A stretch of 64,000 bases of DNA from Erwinia tasmaniensis Et1/99 (GCF_000026185.1 NC_010694.1:1674001-1738000); one strand, 5' to 3'; shown: positions 22,504 to 32,918, numbered from the stretch's first letter. The notes: a model not told the origin generated them from the letters alone. Translations and numbers: made by a program.

Positions 22504-22510
22504 TCTGCTC

Positions 22511-22541
22511 CAGTCCCTCGCGGCAACGCCGCAAGGGACTG
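22511..22541. terminator. Hairpin between convergent ruvB and znuB
   Basis: CAGTCCCT / AGGGACTG encloses a second stem GCGGC / GCCGC with loop AAC. No T-run follows on either strand, so it may be a transcript 3'-end stabiliser for one or both convergent genes rather than a classical terminator. Confidence 0.4.
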
Positions 22542-22547
22542 ACGTGA

Positions 22548-23333
22548 TCACATCAGCGGTTTCTTTATCATACTTAGCATAAACATCAGCGATGCGCCCA
22601 GCACCACTGAGGGCCCGGCCGGAGTATCATAAAACGCCGAGAAGCTTAACCCGGTGGTGACCGCCAGCACGCCGACCAGGACGGCCAGCGCCGCCATCTG
22701 CTCCGGGGAGCGGGCGAAGCGGCGCGCGGTGGCTGCCGGGATGATCAGCAGGGAGGTAATGATCAGCGCACCCACGAACTTCATCGCCACGCCAATCGTC
22801 AGTGCGGTAATCAGCATCAGCATCATTTTTGTACGCTGTATATTAATGCCATCCACCTGTGCCAGCTCCGGGCTAATGGTCAGCGAGAGCAGGGCGCGCC
22901 ACTGCCATGCCAGCAGCCCCAGCACCAGCGTAACCCCGGCCAGAATAGCCCACAGATCCCCCGGCGTCACCGCCAGCAGGTCGCCAAACAGGTAGGCCAT
23001 CAGATCAACGCGTACGTCGGACATCAGGCTCACGACCACCATGCCTAACGACAGCGCGCTGTGCGCCATAATCCCCAGCAGGGTATCCAGCGCCAGATGC
23101 GGGCGGCGTTCCAGCCAGACTAAAACCAGTGATAACAGCAGCGTGACCGCGATCACCGCGTAGAAAGGGCTGACGTTAAGCAACAGGCCAAAAGCGACGC
23201 CGAGCAGGGAAGCATGAGCCAGGGTATCGCCAAAGTAGGACATGCGGCGCCAGACGACAAATGAGCCAAGCGGCCCGGCGGCCAGCGCCAGTAACACCCC
23301 AGCCAGCCAGCCGGGCAACAACAGTTCAATCAT
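22548..23333 (-). CDS. znuB: Zinc ABC transporter permease ZnuB
   Basis: ZnuB is the inner-membrane permease of the high-affinity zinc importer ZnuABC. The 261-residue protein has seven to eight hydrophobic helices and the family segments [20 protein letters not shown] near 28-47 and [19 protein letters not shown] near 185-203. Its ATG lies inside the end of znuC (eight-base overlap), so the two are translationally coupled. It is controlled through the Zur site upstream of znuC. Confidence 0.96.
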   Translation of the reverse strand: MIELLLPGWLAGVLLALAAGPLGSFVVWRRMSYFGDTLAHASLLGVAFGLLLNVSPFYAVIAVTLLLSLVLVWLERRPHLALDTLLGIMAHSALSLGMVVVSLMSDVRVDLMAYLFGDLLAVTPGDLWAILAGVTLVLGLLAWQWRALLSLTISPELAQVDGINIQRTKMMLMLITALTIGVAMKFVGALIITSLLIIPAATARRFARSPEQMAALAVLVGVLAVTTGLSFSAFYDTPAGPSVVLGASLMFMLSMIKKPLM

Positions 23334-24084
23334 GACGGGTCAATCCCCTGCGCAAGATAATTCGTCCCTGGAGATCGTGACGGTGATTATGGTTGTGGCG
23401 ATAAATCGCCAACTGTTCGGCACCGCGAGAGCCAAACATGGAGATAAATTCAGGGTGTTGTGACACCGCTTCCGGGGTACCGGAACAGCAGATATGGTGA
23501 TTAAGACACAGCACCTCATCGGTTTTCGCCATCACCAGATGCAGGTCATGCGAGACCATCAAAACGCCACAGTTCAGCTCGCGGCGCAGCTGGTCGATAA
23601 GATCGTACAGTGCGACCTGGCCGTTGACGTCCACTCCCTGGGTCGGCTCATCAAGCACCAAAAGCTGTGGCTGGTTGAGGAGCGCCCGTGCCAGCAGCAC
23701 GCGCTGCATTTCACCGCCGGAGAGCTTTTGTAACGGAAACTCCAGCAGGTGAGCCGCCTGAACACGTTTTAAGGCAGGCAAAATATCACTACGTTTTACG
23801 CCGGGGCGGAGCTGCATAAAACGTCCTACCGAGAGCGGCAGGGTGGCGTCGAGATGAATTTTTTGCGGAACGTAGCCAATACGCAGCTGCACAGGGCGCT
23901 GCACGATACCAGAAGTGGGGGCAGTCAGCCCCAGCACCACGCGAACCAGCGTGGATTTACCCGCGCCGTTCGGCCCGAGCAAAGTCAGAATGCGGCCAGG
24001 CTCCAGCGAAAGTGACACGTTGGAGAGCACCTGTCGCTGACCAAAGTTTACTGAAATTTTTTCAAGGGCGATCAAAGTGGTCAT
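23326..24084 (-). CDS. znuC: Zinc ABC transporter ATP-binding protein ZnuC
   Basis: ZnuC is the ATPase that powers zinc import by ZnuAB. The 252-residue protein has Walker [10 protein letters not shown] near 36-44, the ABC signature LSGGEMQRV near 121, Walker [13 protein letters not shown] near 143 and the switch His in MVSHDLH near 178. The C-terminal tail is rich in His ([11 protein letters not shown]), possibly sensing metal, as in other enterics. It is divergent from znuA across a Zur operator and overlaps znuB. Confidence 0.96.
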   Translation of the reverse strand: MTTLIALEKISVNFGQRQVLSNVSLSLEPGRILTLLGPNGAGKSTLVRVVLGLTAPTSGIVQRPVQLRIGYVPQKIHLDATLPLSVGRFMQLRPGVKRSDILPALKRVQAAHLLEFPLQKLSGGEMQRVLLARALLNQPQLLVLDEPTQGVDVNGQVALYDLIDQLRRELNCGVLMVSHDLHLVMAKTDEVLCLNHHICCSGTPEAVSQHPEFISMFGSRGAEQLAIYRHNHNHRHDLQGRIILRRGLTRHD

Positions 24085-24108
24085 GTTAATTACAGTTTGC
24101 AGAAAATT

Positions 24109-24131
24109 TCAAATGTTATAATATCACAAAA
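24109..24131. promoter_or_regulatory. Zur operator between znuC and znuA
   Basis: AAATGTTATAATATCACA at 24111-24128 matches the E. coli znuACB Zur site as remembered and contains the palindromic core TGTTATAATATCACA. A TATAAT at 24117-24122 lies within it, so bound Zn-Zur would block both divergent promoters when zinc is plentiful. Confidence 0.85.
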
Positions 24132-24161
24132 TACCCGCTCACCACGATGGAAGGAATCATT

Positions 24162-25121
24162 ATGTTACATAAAAAATTGCGCACGATTTCAATGCTTGCC
24201 GGGGCTACCGTTGCCGCTGCGCTGGCGCTTCCGGCACAGGCGGCCGTGGTCGCCTCGGTCAAGCCCGTGGGCTTTATTGCTGCGGCCATCGCCGACGGCG
24301 TGACTCCGGTAGACATTCTGCTGCCAGATGGCGCATCAGAACATGATTATGCACTACGTCCATCTGACATCAAGCGCCTGCGGGATGCGGATTTAGTCGT
24401 CTGGGTTGGGCCAGAGATGGAGGCCTTTATGAGCAAGTCGGTGGCGACCCTGCCGGCTCAAAAAAATGTTGAAATGGGCCAGTTGCCGGGGGTGAAATCA
24501 CTGCTATTGAAGGGCGCAGACGATGACGAAGATGAGCACCATGACGAGCACGCCGTGGCGTCAGCAGCGCACGCGCACGCGCACGAACACCATCATCACG
24601 GGGAGTATAATATGCACCTGTGGATGTCCCCGGAGATTTCAAGAAAAACGGCCATTGCAATCCACGCAAAATTGTTGGAACTTATGCCGGCTAGCAAGGA
24701 CAAATTAGACGCTAACCTGCAGCATTTTGAAGCAGAGCTGGCGTCTACCGATGCTAAAATTAACAGCCAGCTTGCGCCGGTAAAACATGAAGGGTATTTC
24801 GTTTTTCATGATGCTTACACTTACTTTGAAAAGCACTACGGTCTGAACCCAACGGGTCATTTTACCGTAAACCCTGAAATTCAACCCGGCGCACAGCGTT
24901 TACATCAAATACGTACTCAATTGGTTGAGCAAAAGGCGGTTTGTGTCTTTGCTGAACCACAGTTCAGGCCGGCCGTGATTGAAGCTGTTGCCAGGGGTAC
25001 CAAAGTGCGTTCGGGCACTCTGGACCCCCTCGGCACAGCCATCTCTCCAGGCAAAGACAGCTATGTTCAGTTTCTTACGCAGCTGTCCAGCCAGTATTCG
25101 AGCTGCCTGAAAGGAGATTAA
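24162..25121 (+). CDS. znuA: Periplasmic zinc-binding protein ZnuA
   Basis: ZnuA captures Zn2+ in the periplasm and delivers it to ZnuB. The 319-residue precursor has a signal peptide ([20 protein letters not shown], cleavage near AQAA). It also has the cluster A-I binding-protein fold with metal-ligand His in [16 protein letters not shown] and FVFHDAY. The family's acidic and His-rich loop ([16 protein letters not shown], about 140-155) is present. The ATG at 24162 is used with AAGGA upstream; an in-frame ATG at 24147 adds five residues. It is divergent from znuCB and followed 12 bases later by mepM. Confidence 0.96.
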   Translation: MLHKKLRTISMLAGATVAAALALPAQAAVVASVKPVGFIAAAIADGVTPVDILLPDGASEHDYALRPSDIKRLRDADLVVWVGPEMEAFMSKSVATLPAQKNVEMGQLPGVKSLLLKGADDDEDEHHDEHAVASAAHAHAHEHHHHGEYNMHLWMSPEISRKTAIAIHAKLLELMPASKDKLDANLQHFEAELASTDAKINSQLAPVKHEGYFVFHDAYTYFEKHYGLNPTGHFTVNPEIQPGAQRLHQIRTQLVEQKAVCVFAEPQFRPAVIEAVARGTKVRSGTLDPLGTAISPGKDSYVQFLTQLSSQYSSCLKGD

Positions 25122-25133
25122 AGGGAGTTGTAA

Positions 25134-26459
25134 GTGCAGCAAAAACTCAACGCTATCACCCTGGCGTTTAACAGTTTATCTCGCCCCCACCGCATCATGC
25201 TGGGGGCGCTCACCGTAGTGACACTGGCCGTTGCCGTGTGGCGGCCGTATGTCTATCATCCTGATAGTGAAAGTCCGATAGTGAAGCGGGTCGAGCTGGA
25301 GAAAGAACAGCTTCGCACCTTGCTGCCGGAAGCCAGCGAACCCATCGATGTAGACAGCCCCTCTCCGGAAGACGATCTCCCCAAAGATGAAATTGATGAC
25401 GATGCCGCCAATGAAAGCGGCACCCATGACTATGTCATTTCGGGCGGAGACACGCTCAGCAGCGTGCTGAATCAGTACGGTATTGAAATGTCTGATATCA
25501 GCCAGCTGGCTAAGAGCGATAAAGAGCTTCGTAATTTGCAAATCGGGCAGCAGCTGTCATGGACGCTGAATGACGCCGGGCAGTTACAGCGCCTGACCTG
25601 GGAAGTGTCCCGGCGTGAAAGCCGTACCTACGATCGCACCGCAGACGGCTTTAAACTGTCGTCTGCGATGCAGAGTGGCGAATGGCAAAATCACGTGCTT
25701 AACGGGGTCGTCAACGGTAGCTTTGTTAACAGCGCGAAATCAGCCGGCTTGAGCAGCGGCGAAGTGAGCGCGGTGATCAAATCTTTGCAGTGGCAGATGG
25801 ATTTTCGCAAGTTGCAGGATGGCGACAGGTTTGCGGTACTGACGTCGCGTGAAATGCTGGACGGTAAAAGTCAGCAAAGCCAACTGCTGGGAGTGCGGCT
25901 GAACAGCGGCGGTAAGGATTATTATGCTATTCGTGCCGAGGACGGCAAGTTTTACGATCGCAGTGGGTCGGGGTTGTCGAGCGGCTTCATGCGTTTCCCC
26001 ACCGTTAAACAGTATCGTGTCTCTTCGAACTTTAATCCGCGCCGTACTAATCCGGTAACCGGCCGCATCGCCCCGCACAAAGGCGTAGATTTTGCGGTGC
26101 CTGTGGGCACGCCAGTGCTGGCCATCGGTGATGGCGAAGTCATCGTGTCCAAGCGCAGCGGTGCGGCTGGGAACTATGTGGCCATTCGTCATGGCCGCCA
26201 GTATATGACGCGCTACATGCATCTCAAAACGCTGCTGGTTAAGCCTGGTCAAAAGGTGAAGCGGGGCGATCGTATTGCCCTTTCGGGCAATACAGGGCGA
26301 TCGACTGGCCCACACGTTCACTTTGAGGTTTGGATCAATAATCAGGCGGTAAATCCTCTGACCGCCCGTCTGCCGCGGATGGAAGGGCTGAACGGAAAAG
26401 ATCGTCGTGACTATCTGGCCCAGGTGCGCGAAGTGATACCCCAGCTGCGCATCAAATAG
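25134..26459 (+). CDS. mepM: Murein DD-endopeptidase MepM
   Basis: MepM cleaves D-Ala-mDAP cross-links so new peptidoglycan can be inserted. The 441-residue protein has an N-terminal membrane anchor (about 20-37), an acidic linker, a LysM domain (about 97-143), the OapA-like region, and a C-terminal M23 domain. That domain's zinc ligands H315 and D319 lie in HKGVDF, and H394-x-H396 in HVHFE. The GTG start follows a strong AAGGGAG. It is adjacent to znuA in enterics, and its enzyme needs zinc. E. coli Prc, encoded later in this window, degrades the related MepS. Confidence 0.95.
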   Translation: MQQKLNAITLAFNSLSRPHRIMLGALTVVTLAVAVWRPYVYHPDSESPIVKRVELEKEQLRTLLPEASEPIDVDSPSPEDDLPKDEIDDDAANESGTHDYVISGGDTLSSVLNQYGIEMSDISQLAKSDKELRNLQIGQQLSWTLNDAGQLQRLTWEVSRRESRTYDRTADGFKLSSAMQSGEWQNHVLNGVVNGSFVNSAKSAGLSSGEVSAVIKSLQWQMDFRKLQDGDRFAVLTSREMLDGKSQQSQLLGVRLNSGGKDYYAIRAEDGKFYDRSGSGLSSGFMRFPTVKQYRVSSNFNPRRTNPVTGRIAPHKGVDFAVPVGTPVLAIGDGEVIVSKRSGAAGNYVAIRHGRQYMTRYMHLKTLLVKPGQKVKRGDRIALSGNTGRSTGPHVHFEVWINNQAVNPLTARLPRMEGLNGKDRRDYLAQVREVIPQLRIK

Positions 26460-26478
26460 TCCTTCCTCAGGATTACAG

Positions 26479-26509
26479 AGCCGATCGGCTATGCCGTTCG
26501 GCTTTTTTA
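26479..26509 (+). terminator. Intrinsic terminator after mepM
   Basis: AGCCGA / TCGGCT forms the outer stem and CGGC / GCCG the inner stem, with loop TAT and one T-T mismatch between them. Six T residues follow. It lies 20 bases past the mepM stop. Confidence 0.85.
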
Positions 26510-26596
26510 TTGGCGCTTTAGGAGCAATGGGTCGGTTATCATTGCAAAATTGCACGTCAGCACTATCATAAACCGGTTATTGTTTAGGACCCGTGC

Positions 26597-27568
26597 ATGG
26601 AAAACAGAAAAAAAAGCAACGTCGAATTCATCCCCCTTTTTCAGAAGTCCTTTTTATTACCACGCTATTGGGGAAGTTGGTTAGGCGTTGGGGCCTTTGC
26701 TGCTCTGACGTTGATACCGCCACGCCTGCGCGATCCTTTGCTGGGCGCGTTGGGGCGTAAAGCCGGAAAACTGGCCCGTAGCGCACGCCGCCGCGCGCAG
26801 ATCAACCTGCTATATTGTCTGCCTGAAAAATCGGAAGCAGAGCGCGAGCAGATCATCGACGACATGTTTGCCACCGCCCCGCAGTCAATGGCGATGATGG
26901 CCGAGCTGGCGCTGCGGCCCGAAGCGGCTAAGTCGCGTATCCGCTGGCATGGTCGTGAAATCGTCGATGCGCTACGCGACAGCGGGCAGAACGTCATCCT
27001 GCTGGTGCCGCACGGTTGGGCGGTTGATTTACCTGCAATGGCGTTGGCTTCTGAAGGGCAGCGGATGGCCGCCATGTTTCATAATCAGAGCAACGAGGTG
27101 ATTGATTACGTCTGGAATCTGGTGCGTCGGCGTTTTGGTGGCCGTATGCATGCACGCAACGACGGCATCAAGCCGTTTATCAGCTCGATCCGTCAGGGGT
27201 ACTGGGGCTATTACCTGCCCGATCAGGATCACGGTGCCGATCACAGCGAATTTGTCGATTTCTTTGCGACCTACAAAGCCACGCTGCCTGCCGTAGGGCG
27301 GATGATGAAAGTATGCCGTGCAAAAGTGGTGCCGCTGTTTCCGGTCTATGATAGCAAAACCCACTCACTGGATATCTATCTGCATGCGCCGATGGACGAT
27401 CTGCCGGATACCGATGACGTCACCCAGGCGCGCCGTCTGAATGAAGAGGTCGAAGCGTTTGTTCGGCCACACCCGGAGCAGTATACCTGGATACTGAAAC
27501 TGCTCAAGACGCGTAAGCCGGGCGAAACGGAACCCTACGATCGTAAAGAACTCTATCCGAAAAAGTAA
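26597..27568 (+). CDS. lpxM: Lipid A myristoyl-acyltransferase LpxM
   Basis: LpxM adds the last secondary acyl chain to lipid A at the inner membrane. The 323-residue length is identical to that of E. coli. It has an N-terminal membrane anchor (about 25-45) and the HX4D catalytic motif HGWAVD near 139-144. The conserved segments [19 protein letters not shown] near 208-226 and [10 protein letters not shown] near 292 are present. The ATG at 26597 follows AGGA. It is flanked by terminators on both sides, so it is probably its own transcription unit. Confidence 0.95.
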   Translation: MENRKKSNVEFIPLFQKSFLLPRYWGSWLGVGAFAALTLIPPRLRDPLLGALGRKAGKLARSARRRAQINLLYCLPEKSEAEREQIIDDMFATAPQSMAMMAELALRPEAAKSRIRWHGREIVDALRDSGQNVILLVPHGWAVDLPAMALASEGQRMAAMFHNQSNEVIDYVWNLVRRRFGGRMHARNDGIKPFISSIRQGYWGYYLPDQDHGADHSEFVDFFATYKATLPAVGRMMKVCRAKVVPLFPVYDSKTHSLDIYLHAPMDDLPDTDDVTQARRLNEEVEAFVRPHPEQYTWILKLLKTRKPGETEPYDRKELYPKK

Positions 27569-27575
27569 GATAAAC

Positions 27576-27607
27576 AATAATGGGGAGCAACGCTCCCCAT
27601 TATTTTC
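27576..27607. terminator. Bidirectional terminator between lpxM and the mdfA-like gene
   Basis: The 13 bp stem AATAATGGGGAGC / GCTCCCCATTATT has loop AAC and is followed by a short T-run. The A-rich left side gives a T-run on the other strand, so it can serve both convergent genes. Confidence 0.85.
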
Positions 27608-27630
27608 GCTCGGACGGTCAGCCTGACTGA

Positions 27631-28872
27631 TTACGCGATGTCGACTTTTTTCAGCGTAGAACGGCGCTTCCACTCCCGTAAAAATGCGCCTACCAGCACA
27701 AACCAAAGTACGCCGCAGGCCAGGTTTACAAGGCTAAAGCCTCGTGCTCCGATGCTAAAGTAAGCATATTTTGCCAGCTCAATGCCTGAAGCAAACACCA
27801 GAATACTCACCATGCCAAGCATCGCGGCCACGCTGCCTTTTCCCGCACTGCTGGAGAACAGCGTCAGGCGATAAAGCCCGGCGTTGACCAGCCCGGTACC
27901 AAACCCGTAGAGACTCAGCCCCGCGGTGAGCCACAGATAGCTGTGGTTGTCGATGGCAGACGCAAGAGCCGATACCGCCAGCCCCAGCAAGATAGGCCAT
28001 GCGCCCAGCCGCAGTGGACGGTCGATAGCCACCCGTGAAGCCAGCTTGCCCAGCGTCAGATTACCGGCAATCATTGCCACAAACACCGGAAGTTGCAGTA
28101 ACGCATAGTCCATTCGACTTAGCCCGGCGTCATGGATCAGGATCACCGGCGACAGCGCAACCCAGGCAAGGCAGGGGATGGTCACCAGGCCAATTGCCAG
28201 TGAACCGCTGATCACCTGGCGGTCTTTGACCAGCGCCAGATATCCTTTACCGAGCGATTTCAACGACACGGATATTTCTGGGTCGCCTGAAGTCTCCGGC
28301 ATGGTGCGCCACAGCCCGAACAGGGCAACCGCGGTCACCAGGCCAAAAAGCCAGAACATGGTACGCCAGTCGCCTATCTCCAGAAATGCGGCACCGGCCA
28401 GCGGTCCTGCCAGCGGGGCGATCAGCGCCACGTTAGCCATCAGCGCCATGATACGCACGCTCAGCGCCTCGTTGAAGGCCTCCTGGATGGCGGCGTATCC
28501 CACGGCACCGATAAAGCACAGGCTGGTCCCCTGCAAGAATCGCAGCAGAATAAACTGTTCAATGCTCTGCACCCAGTGAGTCGCCAGACAGGTAAGCATA
28601 AAGAAAGCCACGCCGGACAGCAGCACCGGCCGCCTTCCAAGCTTGTCGGACAGCGGGCCGAGCAGCCATTGCAGCGTAATGCCACCGATCAGATAGGCGG
28701 TCAACGAGGCTGAGACCCATTCAGGACTGACCCGGAACTCCTCGGTGACCAGCAGCATGCCGGGCTGGATCATGTCATGAGCAATATAGGTGGCAAACTC
28801 AAACAGGACTAATGATAACGGGAAAATCAGATGTCGGCCGGTGAGCTTCGACAGAGGGATGTAAGACGCCAT
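27631..28872 (-). CDS. mdfA: MdfA-type multidrug efflux MFS transporter
   Basis: MdfA exports many cationic and neutral drugs in exchange for protons. The 413-residue protein has 12 predicted spans. It shows the MdfA-specific segments LVLFEFATYIAHDMIQPGML near 20-39, with the Glu and Asp used for proton and substrate binding. AYLIGGITLQWLLGPLSDKL near 60-79 and LCFIGAVGYAAIQEAFNEA near 115-133 also match. The ATG at 28872 has AAGGAG upstream; an in-frame ATG at 28989 would add 39 unconserved residues. In E. coli mdfA lies elsewhere, so its placement between lpxM and pykA is a rearrangement or local gain. Confidence 0.9.
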   Translation of the reverse strand: MASYIPLSKLTGRHLIFPLSLVLFEFATYIAHDMIQPGMLLVTEEFRVSPEWVSASLTAYLIGGITLQWLLGPLSDKLGRRPVLLSGVAFFMLTCLATHWVQSIEQFILLRFLQGTSLCFIGAVGYAAIQEAFNEALSVRIMALMANVALIAPLAGPLAGAAFLEIGDWRTMFWLFGLVTAVALFGLWRTMPETSGDPEISVSLKSLGKGYLALVKDRQVISGSLAIGLVTIPCLAWVALSPVILIHDAGLSRMDYALLQLPVFVAMIAGNLTLGKLASRVAIDRPLRLGAWPILLGLAVSALASAIDNHSYLWLTAGLSLYGFGTGLVNAGLYRLTLFSSSAGKGSVAAMLGMVSILVFASGIELAKYAYFSIGARGFSLVNLACGVLWFVLVGAFLREWKRRSTLKKVDIA

Positions 28873-29085
28873 TCTGGCTCCTTCCAGGGTTGCATAAAAA
28901 GTATAAAAGCACAAAGGCTTAGCGACCGCGCTAACATACCGTATTTTTACCTGAAAATACTGCAAAATTATCACCAGATGGTAAAGCACATCTATCGGTT
29001 AAGCGGCAACGGCGTATAGCAGAGGAACAGCAGGAGGCAGGGGATGAAAAGCTATTGGGCCGGAACCCAATAGCCTGAGGCAGGA

Positions 29086-30567
29086 TTAGTCAACGCGCAG
29101 CACGCGGCTGGTATTGGTTGTGCCGGTGGTGCCCATTACGTCGCCCTGAGTGACGATAACCAGATCGCCGGATATCAAAAAGCCTTTATCCCGCAGCAGG
29201 TTAATCGCATCGTGCGCCGCAGCCACACCCTCATTATTACTGTCGAAATAGACCGGCGTCACGCCACGGTACAGCGTGATAAGGTTTAGCGTGCGCTCAT
29301 GTCGCGACATGGCAAAAATCGGCAGGCCTGAGGTGATACGAGAAGTCATCAGCGCGGTTCGGCCAGATTCCGTCATGGTGATAATCGCAGTAACGCCCTG
29401 TAAATGGTTAGCGGCATACATGGCTGACATGGCGATAGCTTCTTCGATATTGTCGAACTGAACGTCCAGACGATGCTTAGAAACGTTGATGCTGGGGATT
29501 TTTTCTGCACCCAGGCATACTTTGGCCATAGCCGACACGGTCTCTGCCGGATACTGACCCGCCGCTGTTTCTGCGGATAGCATCACTGCATCAGTACCAT
29601 CCAATACGGCATTCGCCACGTCCATCACTTCAGCACGCGTGGGCATCGGATTGGTGATCATCGATTCCATCATTTGGGTGGCGGTGATCACCGAACGGTT
29701 CAGCTGACGTGCACGGCGAATAAGGGCTTTCTGGATACCGACCAGTTCAGGATCGCCAATTTCTACTCCCAAATCGCCTCGTGCGACCATTACCACGTCG
29801 GACGCAAGAATAATGTCATCCATTGCCTCCTGGCTGGCAACCGCTTCAGCACGCTCTACTTTGGAGACTATTTTTGCTTCGCAGCCTGCCTCGCGGGCCA
29901 GTCGGCGCGCATAGTTCAGGTCTTCCCCACAGCGCGGGAAGGAAACGGCCAAATAGTCAACGCCGATTTTGGCCGCGGTCAGGATATCCGCCTTATCTTT
30001 TTCAGTCAGTGCTTCTGCAGAAAGACCGCCACCCAGCTTGTTAATGCCCTTGTTGTTCGACAGCGGGCCACCAACGATGATTTCGGTGAAAACCTTCATG
30101 CCCTTAACTTCAAGAACCTTCAGCTGTACGCGGCCATCGTCCAGTAGCAGGATATCGCCGGGCACCACGTCAGAAGGCAGGCCTTTATAATCAATGCCCA
30201 CTCTTTCCTTATCGCCTTCACCTTTGCCGAGGCTGGCATCAAGCAGAAAATGCTCACCCACGTTGAGGAAAACTTTTCCTTCCTTGAAGGTTGATACGCG
30301 GATTTTTGGCCCCTGCAGGTCACCAAGAATGGCCACATGGCGGCCCAGCTTCGCCGCAATTTCCCGCACTTTATTTGCGCGCATCTGATGATCGTCCGCG
30401 CTGCCGTGCGAGAAGTTCAGACGTACCACGTTGGCACCTGCAGAGATGATCTTCTCCAGATTGTTGTCACGGTCGGTAGCGGGCCCCAGCGTCGTGACAA
30501 TCTTGGTTCTCCTCAGGCGGCGAGAAGGGTATTTAGGGTGAAGAAATGGAGATGATTGGTTATTCAT
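29086..30567 (-). CDS. pykA: Pyruvate kinase II
   Basis: PykA converts phosphoenolpyruvate and ADP to pyruvate and ATP. The 493-residue protein has the TIM-barrel A domain ([21 protein letters not shown]-like [12 protein letters not shown]). The B domain lies around 110-200, and the catalytic segment [13 protein letters not shown] near 310 and [21 protein letters not shown] near 345 follow. A C-terminal allosteric domain completes it. The ATG at 30567 gives 13 residues more than E. coli PykA; a still earlier in-frame ATG at 30699 is unlikely. The N-terminal extension [15 protein letters not shown] is therefore the least certain part. Confidence 0.95.
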   Translation of the reverse strand: MNNQSSPFLHPKYPSRRLRRTKIVTTLGPATDRDNNLEKIISAGANVVRLNFSHGSADDHQMRANKVREIAAKLGRHVAILGDLQGPKIRVSTFKEGKVFLNVGEHFLLDASLGKGEGDKERVGIDYKGLPSDVVPGDILLLDDGRVQLKVLEVKGMKVFTEIIVGGPLSNNKGINKLGGGLSAEALTEKDKADILTAAKIGVDYLAVSFPRCGEDLNYARRLAREAGCEAKIVSKVERAEAVASQEAMDDIILASDVVMVARGDLGVEIGDPELVGIQKALIRRARQLNRSVITATQMMESMITNPMPTRAEVMDVANAVLDGTDAVMLSAETAAGQYPAETVSAMAKVCLGAEKIPSINVSKHRLDVQFDNIEEAIAMSAMYAANHLQGVTAIITMTESGRTALMTSRITSGLPIFAMSRHERTLNLITLYRGVTPVYFDSNNEGVAAAHDAINLLRDKGFLISGDLVIVTQGDVMGTTGTTNTSRVLRVD

Positions 30568-31277
30568 TATGCATGACCTGAAGTGAATAGTTAGTCTATC
30601 TCGGTAGATTAAGGTGTGCTTATGCCCTGAACAGTCGGAGTCACTGAGGTAAGAAAAGGACACGCACATATAAAGTATCACCTCATGAGGTAAACTCAAT
30701 AGGCTGGAGTCGGGTCAGATACCTCATTTTTTAATGAGATGACGGTAACACGCAAGAGGGAGGCGGGCACAGCTGCCATCATTTGTACGCGCCAACCCGG
30801 CCGCGGTGAGAAGCGGCGAGAGCGATCCGGGGGGACATTTCAGACTCATTCCGTCCGCCTGACGCTTAAATATGCTGAATAAATCCGATTTCTATAGTTT
30901 TTCGTGATATTTTTCAATGACATGATTACTCATACATTTCGTCGATTGCAGTCGAAGGAGAAATCAATGTCGTTTTGTAGAGAATAGAGCGGCAGCCTGT
31001 ATGCAATAGTTGCGATAAAGCAGAGAAAATCCTGTTTTTGACTAAGGTTTTATCTGTGTCGTGTTGAGTGGGTTCGCCCGCCATCCGTAATAAGATAAAT
31101 CAGGTATGAACTGGGGTGCCAATAAATTGAGTGCTGATGGATACATTGTGCCAAGCCTGCGTCACCAGGTTTACGTAGGCGGGGCAAATCAGTACATTGT
31201 ACAGAAGCAAATAACAATTAGAGTCTGTCCAACGATGGAATTCCAGGACAGGCTCATCCTGCAACGAGGAGAATGAA
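30568..31277. other. 0.7 kb pykA-zwf gap lacking hexR
   Basis: In E. coli the regulator gene hexR lies between pykA and zwf. Here no frame on either strand encodes a recognisable HexR or any protein that I can support. The region holds the palindromes ACCTCATGAGGT (30680-30691) and CTCATT-TTTT-AATGAG (30723-30738). AT-rich stretches that could form pykA and zwf promoters are present. A six-codon frame (30967-30987) follows an excellent AAGGAG. The zwf ribosome site GAGGAGA lies near 31266. Confidence 0.6.
30680..30691. promoter_or_regulatory. Palindrome upstream of pykA, candidate operator
   Basis: ACCTCATGAGGT is a perfect 12 bp palindrome about 115 bases upstream of the pykA start. On the minus strand it falls between a possible -35 TTGAGT and a -10-like TACTTT with a 16-base spacer. 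The half-site ACCTCA recurs at 30721-30726. Confidence 0.35.
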
Positions 31278-32753
31278 ATGGCGGTTACACAAACAGCCCA
31301 GGCTTGCGATCTGGTTATTTTCGGTGCCAAAGGCGATCTTGCACGCCGCAAACTGTTGCCCTCACTGTATCAGTTAGAAAAAGCCGGTCAGATCCATGAA
31401 GATTCACGCATCATTGGCGTTGGCCGTGCGGATTGGGATAAAAACGCCTACACCAAGGTCGTGCGTGAAGCGCTGGAAACCTTTATGAAGGAAAAAATCG
31501 ATGAAGCGCTGTGGGATAAACTCAGCAGCCGGCTCGATTTTTGTAATCTGGACGTGACTGACAGCAGTCATTTCCCTCGACTGGGCAAAATGCTCGATCA
31601 GAAAAAACGTGTCACCATCAACTATTTTGCCATGCCGCCAAGCACCTTTGGTGCCATCTGCCAGGGGCTGGGTCAGGCTAAACTTAACGCCAAACCCGCG
31701 CGCGTGGTGATGGAAAAACCGCTGGGCACCTCTCTGGCCACCTCGCAAGAAATCAATAATCAGGTAGGCGAGTACTTCGACGAGAGCCAGGTCTTCCGTA
31801 TCGACCACTATCTTGGTAAGGAGACCGTGCTTAACCTGCTGGCGCTGCGTTTTGCTAACTCGCTGTTTGCTGCAAACTGGGATAACCGCACCATTGACCA
31901 CGTCCAGATCACCGTGGCGGAAGAGGTCGGTATTGAAGGTCGCTGGGGCTACTTTGACAAAGCGGGCCAGATGCGCGACATGATCCAGAACCACCTGTTG
32001 CAGGTGCTCACTATGATTGCGATGTCGCCTCCGGCAGACCTGTCCGCAGATCGTATCCGTGATGAAAAGGTTAAAGTGCTGCGTTCCCTGCGCCGCATCG
32101 ACCATACCAACGTGCGTGAAAAAACCGTGCGCGGCCAGTACACCTCTGGTTTTGTGCAGGGGAAAAAAGTCCCTGGCTATCTGGAAGAAGAGGGCGCAGA
32201 CAAATCGAGCAGTACCGAGACCTTCGTTTCTATTCGGGTTGATATCGACGACTGGCGTTGGGCAGGCGTACCGTTCTATCTGCGCACCGGCAAGCGTTTG
32301 CCGTCTAAATGTTCAGAAGTCGTGGTGTATTTCAAAAATCCGGCGCTCAACCTGTTCAAAGATAGCTGGCAGGAGCTGCCGCAAAACAAATTGACCATTC
32401 GTCTGCAGCCGGATGAAGGCGTGGATATCCAGATCCTCAACAAGGTGCCGGGGCTGGATCATAAACACAACCTGCAAACAACCAAACTGGATCTGAGCTT
32501 CTCCGAGACCTTTAACCAGTCTCATTTGGCCGATGCCTACGAGCGCCTGCTGCTGGAAAGCATGCGCGGTATTCAGGCCCTGTTTGTCCGCCGTGATGAG
32601 GTTGAAGAGGCCTGGAAGTGGGTTGACTCTATCATGGACGCCTGGTCTGCTGACAAAGAAGCGCCGAAGCCTTATCAGGCGGGGACCTGGGGGCCGGTAG
32701 CCTCAGTCGCGATGATCACCCGTGACGGCCGTTCATGGAATGAATTCGAGTAG
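31278..32753 (+). CDS. zwf: Glucose-6-phosphate 1-dehydrogenase
   Basis: Zwf oxidises glucose 6-phosphate with NADP+ and opens the oxidative pentose phosphate pathway. The 491-residue length equals that of E. coli. The NADP-binding [16 protein letters not shown] is near 15-30, the catalytic RIDHYLGKE near 178-186 and VEKPLG-type VMEKPLG near 145. The C-terminus [19 protein letters not shown] is near-identical to E. coli. It is followed by a terminator and then purT; edd and eda, which follow zwf in E. coli, are absent, and so is the upstream hexR. Confidence 0.97.
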   Translation: MAVTQTAQACDLVIFGAKGDLARRKLLPSLYQLEKAGQIHEDSRIIGVGRADWDKNAYTKVVREALETFMKEKIDEALWDKLSSRLDFCNLDVTDSSHFPRLGKMLDQKKRVTINYFAMPPSTFGAICQGLGQAKLNAKPARVVMEKPLGTSLATSQEINNQVGEYFDESQVFRIDHYLGKETVLNLLALRFANSLFAANWDNRTIDHVQITVAEEVGIEGRWGYFDKAGQMRDMIQNHLLQVLTMIAMSPPADLSADRIRDEKVKVLRSLRRIDHTNVREKTVRGQYTSGFVQGKKVPGYLEEEGADKSSSTETFVSIRVDIDDWRWAGVPFYLRTGKRLPSKCSEVVVYFKNPALNLFKDSWQELPQNKLTIRLQPDEGVDIQILNKVPGLDHKHNLQTTKLDLSFSETFNQSHLADAYERLLLESMRGIQALFVRRDEVEEAWKWVDSIMDAWSADKEAPKPYQAGTWGPVASVAMITRDGRSWNEFE

Positions 32754-32769
32754 GATCGCCGTATAACAC

Positions 32770-32794
32770 AGCCCGCTTCGGTGGGCTTTTTTTT
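32770..32794 (+). terminator. Intrinsic terminator after zwf
   Basis: AGCCCGC / GTGGGCT pairs (one G-U) around the stable tetraloop TTCG and is followed by eight T residues. It lies 17 bases past the zwf stop. Confidence 0.9.
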
Positions 32795-32918
32795 GATTTA
32801 AAATCAATAACTTCAGCGTATCAATCCGGACTGGAACGATAAGCGACAAACGCGAGAAATGGCCGAAGATGGGGTAGTTCAGGGACGAATGTGATCCGCC
32901 CCTGAGTGTTCTGGGCGA

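Noticed and set aside
31404..32105. Open frame of 233 codons antisense to zwf
   Set aside because: Shadow frame over a near-identical core enzyme; no support for expression.
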